Notes: generated by a model not told the origin, from the letters alone. Positions 1 through 7,284 are shown, counted from the stretch's first letter. The stretch: DNA of 7,702 nucleotides from Methanothrix sp. (GCA_028679775.1 JAJRAX010000174.1:1-7702); one strand, 5' to 3'. Translations and numbers: made by a program.

Positions 1-2153
1 ATAAAGCCCGGAATTGGCTGAAGAACCTGGATATGCTGTCCGACCAGCCAGGGAACAAAGAAGCAATCGTAGTAACGGTTCTCATGGGTGGCGAGGATAA
101 AGACGATTGGGATATCCACCCAGAGCGAGACGCAATAATAATTGGAACCCAGGATATGCTGCTTTCTAGGGCTCTAAATCGAGGATATGGCATGAGCCGC
201 TATCGCTGGCCGACGCATTTCGGTCTGCTCAATAATGATTGCCTCTGGGCAATAGACGAGGTCCAGCTTATGGGGAGGGGCCTTACAACAACAGCTCAGC
301 TTGCGGCTTTTCGAAGGAAATTAGGCACATTAGGGAATACTAAGACTATCTGGATGAGTGCCACATTGGAGCCCGAATGGCTAAGAACAGCAGACCACGA
401 GCCAGATACGGATTCCGGAAATATCTTCAAGCTTGGAGAAAACGACCGGGCCGAGAAGAAGATTGACACTCGAATCAAGGCTTCAAAGATGCTCAGGCAA
501 GCTGCCTCCAATACAGACGATCTCAATGGATTGGCTGATGAGATCCTGACTAAACATCGATTAGATCAGTCAGGGACGCGCACATTGGTTGTTCTGAATA
601 CAGTGAGAAGAGCTGTTGAGCTTCACTCGGCTATAAAGAAAAAAGGTACTCAGGCGCAGCTCATTCTCATTCACTCTAGATTCAGGCCGCAAGATCGAAA
701 GAACGTGATTGAAGCAATGCTCTCCAAAACTGGAAATGAAGGTATGATTGTCATTTCCACCCAGGTCATCGAAGCTGGCGTAGACATCTCGTCGAGGCTG
801 TTATATACAGAACTCGCTCCCTGGTCCTCGCTTGTGCAGCGTTTTGGGCGCTGCAACCGGTCAGGGGAATTTGATAGTGCTGAGGTTTACTGGATAGATG
901 TCCCCACAGGAACAGATAGCAAGGCGCTTCCTTATCAGGATGAGAATATAGATGAAGCTCGTGCATTGCTATTGAAGCTGAACGAAAAGAACGTCAGCTC
1001 AAGCTCATTGCCTAAGGTCCCGTTGCCTTTCAGTCATGTTCAGGTCATTCGTCGCAAGGATCTGATGGATCTGTTTGACACCACTCCCGATCTGACAGGT
1101 CATGATATTGATATTTCCAGATTCATTCGTGAAACTTCCGATAATGATGTGCAGGTTTTCTGGCGTGATCTCCCTAAAGAGGGACCGACTGAGGATGAAC
1201 CTAGACCGGAGAGAAAAGAGCTGTGCTCGGTTCCACTTGGAGACCTTCGGGACTTAATAAAAAAGGGCAGCGATGCCTGGGTATGGGATGCACTTGAGGG
1301 CATGTGGTCTCGTTTGGGTAGATCTATGCCCGTGCTTCCAGGGTCCATGGTCATGCTGCGGGCGGCTGATGGTCGCTATACTAAAGAGACGGGTTGGGAT
1401 CCTAAATCTAAGAGCCCTGTTCCCGTCATCTCGTTGGAGAAGAAGCCGCTCGGAGACAGATACACAGACGATGGTTCTTCAGCGGGTGATTGGAAGACCA
1501 TTGCGGAGCATACTAATGATGTCATTAGAATTATGACAGAAATTTTGGATGAGCTTGACTTGAAAGATGGAAATCGGAGCGTTCTCCTTGAAGCCAGCCG
1601 CTGGCATGACTCCGGAAAAGCACATAGCGCTTTCCAGGCAAAGATTGAGCCAGATGAACTCAAAAATTTTCCCAATCCACCTGCCGCTAAAGCACCCAGA
1701 AACGCATGGCGACGAGGCAGGCTTCCTAACCACTTCAGGGAGATTGACGGGAGACGCAAATATTTCCGTCATGAACTTGTCTCGGGTGTACTCGCTCTGC
1801 AACACGCCGAGCCCGATCTGGTAGCTTACTTAGCTGCCGCCCATCACGGCAAAGTGCGACTTTCCATTCGCTCAATGCCTGATGAGTATAAACCCCAAAA
1901 TGGAGGCAGGTTTGCCCGTGGAGTCTGGGAAGGTGATAAGGTGGCGGAGGTTGATCTAGGTAATGGGATCAGGCTACCTGCCACTACTCTCGATCTATCA
2001 TATATGGATCTGGGGTATGGTCCAAATGGTGCAAGCTGGCTTTCCAGGATGCTGTGTCTAAGAGATTCTCCAGACCTCGGTCCATTCAAGCTCTCCTATA
2101 TGGAGGCACTTATGAAGGCAGCTGATGAGATTGCGAGCGGAGGAATAGCATGA
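1..2153 (+). CDS. cas3: Cas3 helicase-nuclease, type I-G form (5' partial)
   Basis: This is the target-degrading helicase-nuclease recruited to DNA bound by the type I-G complex. The frame is open to the left edge with no stop, so the N-terminus, including the Walker A (P-loop) motif, lies outside. Numbering from the first internal Met (nt 33), the superfamily 2 helicase motifs are GTQD (38-41), Walker B DEVQ (75-78), SAT (109-111), HSRF (214-217), TQVIEAGVDIS (243-253) and QRFGRCNR (269-276). A linker of about 200 residues follows. The HD nuclease domain is C-terminal: H493, the H525-D526 pair in WHDSGK, H580 in RHE, H604-H605 in AAHHGK, and D698 near the end. Helicase first and HD last is the I-G (GSU0051-like) order, opposite to most type I Cas3 proteins. 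All visible catalytic motifs are intact, so it should be active. The stop overlaps the csx17 start as ATGA, which suggests translational coupling. The Met at nt 33 is not the real start. Confidence 0.96.
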   Translation, partial: KARNWLKNLDMLSDQPGNKEAIVVTVLMGGEDKDDWDIHPERDAIIIGTQDMLLSRALNRGYGMSRYRWPTHFGLLNNDCLWAIDEVQLMGRGLTTTAQLAAFRRKLGTLGNTKTIWMSATLEPEWLRTADHEPDTDSGNIFKLGENDRAEKKIDTRIKASKMLRQAASNTDDLNGLADEILTKHRLDQSGTRTLVVLNTVRRAVELHSAIKKKGTQAQLILIHSRFRPQDRKNVIEAMLSKTGNEGMIVISTQVIEAGVDISSRLLYTELAPWSSLVQRFGRCNRSGEFDSAEVYWIDVPTGTDSKALPYQDENIDEARALLLKLNEKNVSSSSLPKVPLPFSHVQVIRRKDLMDLFDTTPDLTGHDIDISRFIRETSDNDVQVFWRDLPKEGPTEDEPRPERKELCSVPLGDLRDLIKKGSDAWVWDALEGMWSRLGRSMPVLPGSMVMLRAADGRYTKETGWDPKSKSPVPVISLEKKPLGDRYTDDGSSAGDWKTIAEHTNDVIRIMTEILDELDLKDGNRSVLLEASRWHDSGKAHSAFQAKIEPDELKNFPNPPAAKAPRNAWRRGRLPNHFREIDGRRKYFRHELVSGVLALQHAEPDLVAYLAAAHHGKVRLSIRSMPDEYKPQNGGRFARGVWEGDKVAEVDLGNGIRLPATTLDLSYMDLGYGPNGASWLSRMLCLRDSPDLGPFKLSYMEALMKAADEIASGGIA
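2139..2153 (+). promoter_or_regulatory. Shine-Dalgarno and ATGA stop/start overlap, cas3-csx17
   Basis: GGAGG at 2139-2143 lies six bases before the csx17 ATG at 2150. That ATG overlaps the cas3 TGA (2151-2153). The strong ribosome site plus a 4-base overlap fixes the csx17 start and points to coupled translation of the two genes. Confidence 0.85.
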
Positions 2154-4546
2154 GCAGCATAACTCTTCTAGGTTGCACCTCTGAGCCTCTTTTGTCATAC
2201 CTATCCTCCCTGGCGGTTTTGAGGTTGGTATCACAACAAAAGGATAATGATGCTAAAGGATGGTGGGAGAACGGAATATTCCATATGGACACAAAACTCT
2301 CCGCAGATGAGCTAGTCCAGTTCTTTATGGAAGAGTATGCTCCAACGCCCATAGTTGCGCCCTGGAATGGTGGAAGCGGTTTTTATGAGGGTGACAATAC
2401 CGAGGGCATCGATGCAATTCGCAATAGTGCATCGCCGCGATTTGCATTGTACCGGGAGACTCTGGATAGGATATTTTCCTTTCCTGAAATGCCTCCCATG
2501 TGCCTGAGCATAGGAAATATTCTGGCCATTCTCCGGCAAGAGGCAGAGAAAAAAAGGGGGCGGGCGAATGAGGATCTGATCAAGGCCGCAGATGAGGTCG
2601 ATTCAAAGCTTGAGCCACTCAAAACCATTCTTACACCTGTGAATCCATCTGATCTCACTATCAAACACCTTGAGGATCAATCAAAAATTTCAAAGAATTC
2701 TACTCCTGCCGAGAAAGAGAGAGCAATTACAATCAAAGGAATACTTAAGCCGGCAAAAAAAGCGTCGACACTGGTGAAGAGACTGAAGCGCGGATCTGAC
2801 AAAGGGAAGATAATTCAGGCATGCCGGGATAGATTAAACGAACGTGTTATCGAATGGATAGATGCGGCTGCCGTTATCGGTCCTGAGGGAGATGCGGAAT
2901 ATCCTCCCATTCTAGGCAGCGGTGGCAATGAAGGCAGGCTGGACTATACTAACACCTTCATGGGCAATCTGGCAGAACTTTTGCTTTCGCCAGATAACGC
3001 AGAGACCTCTAGAAAGCTTCTTCGTAATGCCCTCTTTGCCGAGGCCACAAATGGCCTTTCAGTTACAAAAGTCGGCCAATATGATCCAGGGCATGCAGGT
3101 GGTTACAATCAGAGTCCAGGAATAGAGAGAAAAGATTTTCCCGCGAATCCCTGGAAGTTTGTCCTTGCGCTGGAGGGAAGCCTGGTCTGGGCAAGCGGGG
3201 TGGCCAGACGTCATGTGCAGGAAAAAGGATTTCTAAGGTGCCCTTTTACGGTTCGAGCCTGCTCGGTAGGCTATTCATCATCCTCCGACAATGACGGGCA
3301 AAAGGCAAGAGCGGAGATATGGGCACCCCTGTGGCAGTTGCCGGTAAGCTATCCTGAGCTTCGTTCATTTTTGAGCGAGGGACGCGCTGACGTAGGAAAA
3401 AAGCGCGCAACAAACGGCATCAAGTTTGCAGAAGCTGTAGCCTCACTGGGAGTAGATCGTGGCATCTCGGAGTTCGTGCGTTACAGTCTGCTTAAACGTC
3501 GAGGTGACAGTTATGTGGCCCTGCCCACGGGACATTTCTCAGTCCATGCCAGAAGCGAAAGTGATCTTGTCAGGGAGCTTGACCCGATCCTGGCAAGGGT
3601 AGACCAATTTCTGCGGGGCTTCAAAGAGCCTCCTGCAAGCTTCACATCTGCGAGGCGGCGAATCGATGATGCGATTTTCAACCTGTTAGAATGCGGAGGC
3701 TCAGATAAGGTCAAGGCTCTTCTGATGGCAATTGGAAGGCTGGAATACCTCATCGCTCAAAGGGACAGATCCAAAGACCCGAAGCTTAACTCTCCCCTAT
3801 CCGGCCTGACCACCAGATGGATCGAAGCCGCAGATGATAACAGCATTGAGATTCGTATAGCTGCGTCACTGGCATCTATTGGGCCAAGAGGTAAGGAATC
3901 GACGTGCAAAGTGGGCAATATCAGGGCAAATCTTTCATCTGTTGATCCAGTCAAGAGCTGGTCCTGGGCACAGGGACAGGGACAGATGGCATGGATAGGA
4001 AACAGCCTGATGGCACGCATGGCTTCGGTCCTGACACGTCGGATGATGGATGCCGAAAGGTCGAACTGCAAAGACAATCCATTATGGGGCGCTATTCCGA
4101 TAAGGGCAGAGGATGCAGCCACTCTCATTGAAGGAATAGTTGATGAGGTGGCTGTCGAGAACCTGCTCTTTGGGCTCATGTGGATCGATTGGAATGATCG
4201 GCATCTTTCAGAGACTCGTAAGAATCTGATTTCGAAGTGGTCCACGCCCATTGCTGACCGTGTAATCCCACGACCCTTTGCTCTGCTCAAGCTCCTATTC
4301 CTGCCTGAGCCCTTCAATGAGGTTACCGTGAGACCGGAGGCATCGATCGTGCCGCTGCTTACTTCGGGGAGGATAGGGGATGCTTGCGAGATCGCCCGAA
4401 GGCGTCTCTTTATATCTGGATTGTCTCCGGTCACATCTCGTTTCTCGGATAATGGAAACGGAATCGGAATCGCTGCAGCGCTGCTTTTGCCCTTGCAGAG
4501 AAGTCAGGGGACTGCAAAGCTGGTTCTCCATGAGAGCGAAGCATGA
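2150..4546 (+). CDS. csx17: Csx17 (Cas8u2), large subunit of the type I-G effector complex
   Basis: Csx17 is the signature protein of type I-G and serves as the Cas8-like large subunit, by analogy contacting the PAM and the target DNA. At 798 residues it shows the family blocks in order: an N-terminal LLGCTSEPLLSYLSSLAVLR segment, APWNGGSGF (70-78), LGSGGNEGRLDYTN beginning at 255, NPWKFVLALEG (333-343), EIWAPLWQLP from 389, LGVDRGI (433-439), and PTGHFSV near 465. Residues about 130-217, between the first two strong blocks, are rich in Lys, Arg, Glu and Asp and look longer than I recall for the family. They may be a flexible, nucleic-acid-binding insertion. The C-terminal part is helical in character and may correspond to the small-subunit (Cas11-like) region; an internal Met at 621 with an upstream AGGA could start a separate short product. 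The gene sits between cas3 and csb1, its usual place. No frameshift is evident despite two A7 runs. Confidence 0.95.
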   Translation: MSSITLLGCTSEPLLSYLSSLAVLRLVSQQKDNDAKGWWENGIFHMDTKLSADELVQFFMEEYAPTPIVAPWNGGSGFYEGDNTEGIDAIRNSASPRFALYRETLDRIFSFPEMPPMCLSIGNILAILRQEAEKKRGRANEDLIKAADEVDSKLEPLKTILTPVNPSDLTIKHLEDQSKISKNSTPAEKERAITIKGILKPAKKASTLVKRLKRGSDKGKIIQACRDRLNERVIEWIDAAAVIGPEGDAEYPPILGSGGNEGRLDYTNTFMGNLAELLLSPDNAETSRKLLRNALFAEATNGLSVTKVGQYDPGHAGGYNQSPGIERKDFPANPWKFVLALEGSLVWASGVARRHVQEKGFLRCPFTVRACSVGYSSSSDNDGQKARAEIWAPLWQLPVSYPELRSFLSEGRADVGKKRATNGIKFAEAVASLGVDRGISEFVRYSLLKRRGDSYVALPTGHFSVHARSESDLVRELDPILARVDQFLRGFKEPPASFTSARRRIDDAIFNLLECGGSDKVKALLMAIGRLEYLIAQRDRSKDPKLNSPLSGLTTRWIEAADDNSIEIRIAASLASIGPRGKESTCKVGNIRANLSSVDPVKSWSWAQGQGQMAWIGNSLMARMASVLTRRMMDAERSNCKDNPLWGAIPIRAEDAATLIEGIVDEVAVENLLFGLMWIDWNDRHLSETRKNLISKWSTPIADRVIPRPFALLKLLFLPEPFNEVTVRPEASIVPLLTSGRIGDACEIARRRLFISGLSPVTSRFSDNGNGIGIAAALLLPLQRSQGTAKLVLHESEA

Positions 4547-4576
4547 GATGAAAATTTTAAGCTAGAATTGGTATTT

Positions 4577-4592
4577 GGAGGGAACTAAAATG
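4577..4592 (+). promoter_or_regulatory. Shine-Dalgarno that fixes the csb1 start
   Basis: GGAGGGA at 4577-4583 lies six bases before the ATG at 4590. An in-frame TTG at 4575 overlaps this element and has no ribosome site of its own. The family-typical N-terminus also begins soon after the ATG, so ATG 4590 is the chosen start. Confidence 0.85.
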
Positions 4593-5594
4593 GATTTCAA
4601 AGATTTGGATGGAATGCCACGTCTCCTGATGGAGATCGAGCTTGAACCAATACAGGGAGATAGATTCCAGCCCACAGGATTTGCAGACCTCGGGGCTGCA
4701 GTTTATCAGGGTCCAAGCAACAAGCGAATGCTGCTCGTCGAATCCGCTCAGTCTGTTGCTAACAGGCTTGAGCAGACTTGCCTTGACGGAAATGGCCCCA
4801 GGATCGCAAAAGCATTTGAGGGGCTTCCGTATATCGTAGCCAAGCTCACGGGGGCTACCGACGCAGAGACGAGCTCTCTGGTAGAGGCGCATCGCATCAA
4901 CTCTCCGTATATCATAAGCAATAGCGAATTTAAAGAGAGTTTCAAAAATAAGGCCAGCTACTCCCGAGGTCAACCGTTGAACTGGAAGAAGATTGCGGCG
5001 GCCCTATTCTACTATGATCCAAATGCCCTGCTTCATGGAGCATTCATGGCCAACCTGGATGATGGCAGGATCAAAGTGCCCCGAGCCCTGACCGGCTTCA
5101 TTGAAGCGGAGGGAGTACGGGAAGCGGCCTCAGGTGGCGTTAAGAACAATCTGCTTGACCCAACAGGCAAGATCCGGGCCGAGAATTATAATGAAAACGT
5201 CTATGGGAACGTTCCATATCATCGAATGGAGTATACAGCGGACCGTATCGTGGCTTACTTCAACTTTGATCTAGCATTGCTTGAAGGATATGGCCTGGAG
5301 CCCGAGGCACGCGATTTGCTGGTTGCTCTTGGCCTCTACAAGATCAAAAGATTCCTGTCAAATGGCCTACGTCTGCGCACAGCATGCGATCTGAAGCCCA
5401 GGGGAACTATAAAGATGATTGCGCCGGATAAATTCACCCTGCCAGAAGAAAAGGTGCTCCTCGCAGCTGTTCAAAAGGGAATCGAGGCATGTACCGTCAA
5501 AGGACTCTTTTCAGTTCCACCAGTAACAGAAATTATCACGAAGGTAGTTCAGAAGAAGACAGAAGGCGAGGAAGCTGGGACGGAAGCTGCTTAG
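4590..5594 (+). CDS. csb1: Csb1 (Cas7 family), backbone subunit of the type I-G complex
   Basis: Csb1 (GSU0053 family) is the Cas7-type RAMP protein that forms the helical backbone along the crRNA spacer. The 334-residue product from ATG 4590 has the diagnostic N-terminal block RFQPTGFADLGAA (25-37), then LLVESAQSVANRLE (48-61), LLHGAF (147-152) and RALTGFIEAEGV (165-176). The tail after about residue 315 is charged and Ala/Glu/Lys-rich (KKTEGEEAGTEAA) and probably disordered. Csx17 ends 43 bp upstream, the widest gap inside the interference operon, and csb2 begins 11 bp downstream. A separate Shine-Dalgarno as strong as this one would allow higher expression than the neighbours, which fits a subunit needed in several copies, but that is inference. 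Starting at the in-frame TTG 4575 would add five residues and is judged wrong. Confidence 0.96.
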   Translation: MDFKDLDGMPRLLMEIELEPIQGDRFQPTGFADLGAAVYQGPSNKRMLLVESAQSVANRLEQTCLDGNGPRIAKAFEGLPYIVAKLTGATDAETSSLVEAHRINSPYIISNSEFKESFKNKASYSRGQPLNWKKIAAALFYYDPNALLHGAFMANLDDGRIKVPRALTGFIEAEGVREAASGGVKNNLLDPTGKIRAENYNENVYGNVPYHRMEYTADRIVAYFNFDLALLEGYGLEPEARDLLVALGLYKIKRFLSNGLRLRTACDLKPRGTIKMIAPDKFTLPEEKVLLAAVQKGIEACTVKGLFSVPPVTEIITKVVQKKTEGEEAGTEAA

Positions 5595-5608
5595 GAGACG
5601 CTCAAATG
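5593..5608 (+). promoter_or_regulatory. Shine-Dalgarno overlapping the csb1 stop, sets the csb2 start
   Basis: AGGAG at 5593-5597 shares bases with the csb1 TAG stop (5592-5594) and lies eight bases before ATG 5606. This supports 5606 over the upstream in-frame ATG at 5489, which would place 39 unrelated residues inside the csb1 reading region. Confidence 0.8.
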
Positions 5609-7075
5609 ATAACAGTCGAGCTAAAGTTTCCTAGCGGAATGTTTCATGCCACGCCCTGGGGGCGCAATGTAAACGAGGGAGTACCTGAATGGCCACCTTC
5701 GCCTTACCGGCTTGTACGAGCCCTCTACGATGCCTGGAAGCGCAAACGCTCCGACTGGCAGGAGGCACAGGTGGAACCGCTTCTGGATGCATTGGCTTCG
5801 GAACCACCTCTTTTCTGTCTTCCGCCAGCGGGAGCGTCACACACTAGATCCTTTCTGAGCGAGAATGATCGAGATGTGACCCAGCGACAGCTAGTGTTCG
5901 ACGCGTTCGTGGCTTTAGGAAAGGAATCCAGTATTATCATCCACTGGCCTAAGGCAGAGCTCAGCGACGCACAAAAAAAGGACCTTGAGGAGTTGCTTTC
6001 GGTCGTGAATTACTTGGGTCGATCTGAGTCCTGGGTGACTGCAAAATTATCGCCACAAGCAGCTGATGTGGAATGGAATTGCATTCCCATTATCGATTCG
6101 AGGGAACTGCATGATGCCGAAATTGTGCAAGTGGCCTGCTCGCTACCAAGATCAGTCTATGCCACAAAGCCGCTCATGGTTAAGGCATCGAAGAGAGGCA
6201 AGCCAAAGATCTTAGGATGGCTTGATGCTTTGGCGATGTCGGCCTCAGACGTGCTCGACTCCAAATTGAGCGAGCCTCCCGCATTCCAGTCTGTAATGTA
6301 CCTTCGACTAGCCAACTGCTTCGATGCTGGGCCATCTCATGAAGGCGCAAAATATGAGCCAAACGTCACTGGTGTGCTCTACGGCATGGAATCCAAGATT
6401 CTTCCGCCGGTAACCTCCACGATCGAGGTGTCACAAAAGATAAGGCGCAAATTGATGGGGATACATAAGGGAATTGTCGGCGATCCGACGAGAGTCTCTC
6501 CCAAGTTCAGCGGCAAGGACATTGATGGCAAGCCGTTGAAGGGTCATAGGCATGTCTACATAATGCCTATGGATATGGATAAGGACGGTTTCTTGGATCA
6601 TCTGCTGATAACCTGCAAAGAATATTTTGATTTGGAAGAACTACTAGCCCTTGACCGCCTGAGGTCAATCTGGCAGGCAAGTGGCAGGCCAGACATTCAG
6701 TTAGTTGCTCTGGAATGGGGCAAGATGGGCGAGATTGTTGGATCAGAGCCCAATACTCGACTTACAAGTGCAACTCCCTTCCTGCCCCCTAGGCATTATC
6801 GCAAAGGCAGAGGTGAGTTCGGAGAGTGGCTTAAACAGGAAGTGGCCAAAGCAGCCGAGGATCATGGATTACCCAAGCCCATTCATATTACTATCGTACC
6901 AAGGCTAATCTCCAGTAGAAGGGAAATCCGATGGTTAGAGTTCCGCAGGAACCGAAAGAATGAAAATGCCCAGATTGGCTATGGCTTCGTATTGACTTTC
7001 CAAGAACCTGTCATCAGTCCTGTGGCTCTGGGTAAGGACGCACATTTCGGCCTGGGGCTATTCGTGTCGGGATAA
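5606..7075 (+). CDS. csb2: Csb2, Cas5-Cas6 fusion; crRNA-processing subunit of type I-G
   Basis: Csb2 (GSU0054 family) joins a Cas5-like RAMP half to a Cas6-like half. It is expected to cut the CRISPR transcript and stay bound to the crRNA in the complex. The 489-residue product begins MITVELKFPSGMFHATPWG and continues with the conserved WPPSPYRLVRAL (29-40) and YLGRSESWV (136-144) blocks. The C-terminal half has GHRH (313-316), whose His314 or His316 is the likely processing histidine. An Asp-rich turn follows (D323, D325, D327, G328, D331), then TPFLPPRH (390-397) and a Gly-rich end, HFGLGLF (480-486), like the RAMP G-loop. The start is ATG 5606, chosen because of its AGGAG site and because the family N-terminus begins there. 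It is the last gene of the interference operon; a T8 tract follows the stop directly. The split between the halves, at about residue 240, is estimated. Confidence 0.96.
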   Translation: MITVELKFPSGMFHATPWGRNVNEGVPEWPPSPYRLVRALYDAWKRKRSDWQEAQVEPLLDALASEPPLFCLPPAGASHTRSFLSENDRDVTQRQLVFDAFVALGKESSIIIHWPKAELSDAQKKDLEELLSVVNYLGRSESWVTAKLSPQAADVEWNCIPIIDSRELHDAEIVQVACSLPRSVYATKPLMVKASKRGKPKILGWLDALAMSASDVLDSKLSEPPAFQSVMYLRLANCFDAGPSHEGAKYEPNVTGVLYGMESKILPPVTSTIEVSQKIRRKLMGIHKGIVGDPTRVSPKFSGKDIDGKPLKGHRHVYIMPMDMDKDGFLDHLLITCKEYFDLEELLALDRLRSIWQASGRPDIQLVALEWGKMGEIVGSEPNTRLTSATPFLPPRHYRKGRGEFGEWLKQEVAKAAEDHGLPKPIHITIVPRLISSRREIRWLEFRRNRKNENAQIGYGFVLTFQEPVISPVALGKDAHFGLGLFVSG

Positions 7076-7083
7076 TTTTTTTT
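7076..7083 (+). terminator. Oligo-T tract directly after csb2, candidate terminator
   Basis: Eight consecutive T residues start at the base after the csb2 TAA. No convincing GC-rich hairpin precedes them, so this is not a standard bacterial intrinsic terminator. It would suit archaeal U-tract termination. It marks a plausible end of the interference transcript before the intergenic region. Confidence 0.45.
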
Positions 7084-7103
7084 GATTATTTCTGGACAAC
7101 ACA

Positions 7104-7192
7104 TCCCCTGATCGCCCAGGGCCGTTCGGCCAGACGGACGGATTAGGTCAGCGCGGATGAACCGTTAGCGACGCTGCTGGCCTTTGGCTGAC
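7104..7192. other. GC-rich intergenic island with short inverted repeats
   Basis: This stretch lies between the T tract and an AT-rich segment and is about two thirds G+C by hand count. It holds CCCTG (7106-7110) facing CAGGG (7117-7121), then GGCC-GTTC-GGCC (7120-7131), and GTCAGC (7147-7152) facing GCTGAC (7187-7192). It has no supported coding frame. The first two stems share bases and cannot form together, so any structured RNA here would switch between them or be weak. It may be a small RNA, an array remnant or a regulatory spacer; the sequence alone does not decide. Confidence 0.35.
7148..7164 (+). repeat. CRISPR-repeat-like 3' half (possible degenerate orphan repeat)
   Basis: The 17 bases TCAGCGCGGATGAACCG resemble the 3' half of I-E-type repeats as I remember them (CCAGCGGGGATAAACCG in E. 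coli, with ATGAACCG endings common elsewhere). The last eight bases, ATGAACCG, match such a crRNA 5' handle. The C-rich 5' arm of a repeat is missing, so no repeat hairpin can form, and no second copy lies about 60 bp away. The nine bases GGATGAACC also occur by chance in cas3 (1193-1201), so coincidence is possible. Confidence 0.25.
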
Positions 7193-7284
7193 ATATATGC
7201 AATAGGATCTATTAATATACTTTTAGAATAGAATGAACAATCTTTATTTATCATTGATGACAGTTCTCCATTTGAGATGGTAAA
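7191..7284 (+). promoter_or_regulatory. AT-rich probable promoter region of cas4-cas1
   Basis: Composition drops sharply to AT-rich here, in the last 94 bases before the cas4-cas1 ATG. Candidate archaeal TATA-like boxes are TTAATATA (7212-7219) and TTTATTTA (7243-7250); the latter would place a start near 7272, just ahead of the gene. A bacterial reading is also possible: CTGACA at 7188-7193, a 16-base gap, and TATTAA at 7210-7215. Either way it suggests adaptation genes with their own promoter. The exact elements are not settled. Confidence 0.4.

Noticed and set aside
1193..1201. Second copy of the repeat-like GGATGAACC in cas3
   Set aside because: It is nine bases inside coding sequence with no match on either side; taken as chance, and as a caution about the intergenic resemblance.
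3970..3985. Tandem ACAGGG-like repeat, about 2.5 copies
   Set aside because: It simply encodes an in-frame Q-G-Q-G-Q stretch of Csx17; too short to be a repeat element.
3757..4434. Long minus-strand open frame (225 codons) inside csx17
   Set aside because: It is antisense to well-conserved csx17 coding sequence, resembles no family I know, and has no ribosome site I could see; it is a composition shadow.
4575..4589. TTG start for csb1
   Set aside because: The TTG overlaps the GGAGGGA ribosome site that serves ATG 4590, and has none of its own.
5489..5605. Upstream extension of csb2 from ATG 5489
   Set aside because: It adds 39 residues unrelated to the family, overlaps csb1 almost entirely, and ignores the clear AGGAG site before ATG 5606.
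7120..7131. GGCC-GTTC-GGCC as an intrinsic terminator hairpin
   Set aside because: The stem is only four pairs and no T tract follows it; the T8 tract lies upstream of it at 7076-7083.
7084..7284. A full CRISPR array between csb2 and cas4-cas1
   Set aside because: There is no directly repeated unit of 25-37 bases at regular spacing; only one half-repeat resemblance exists.
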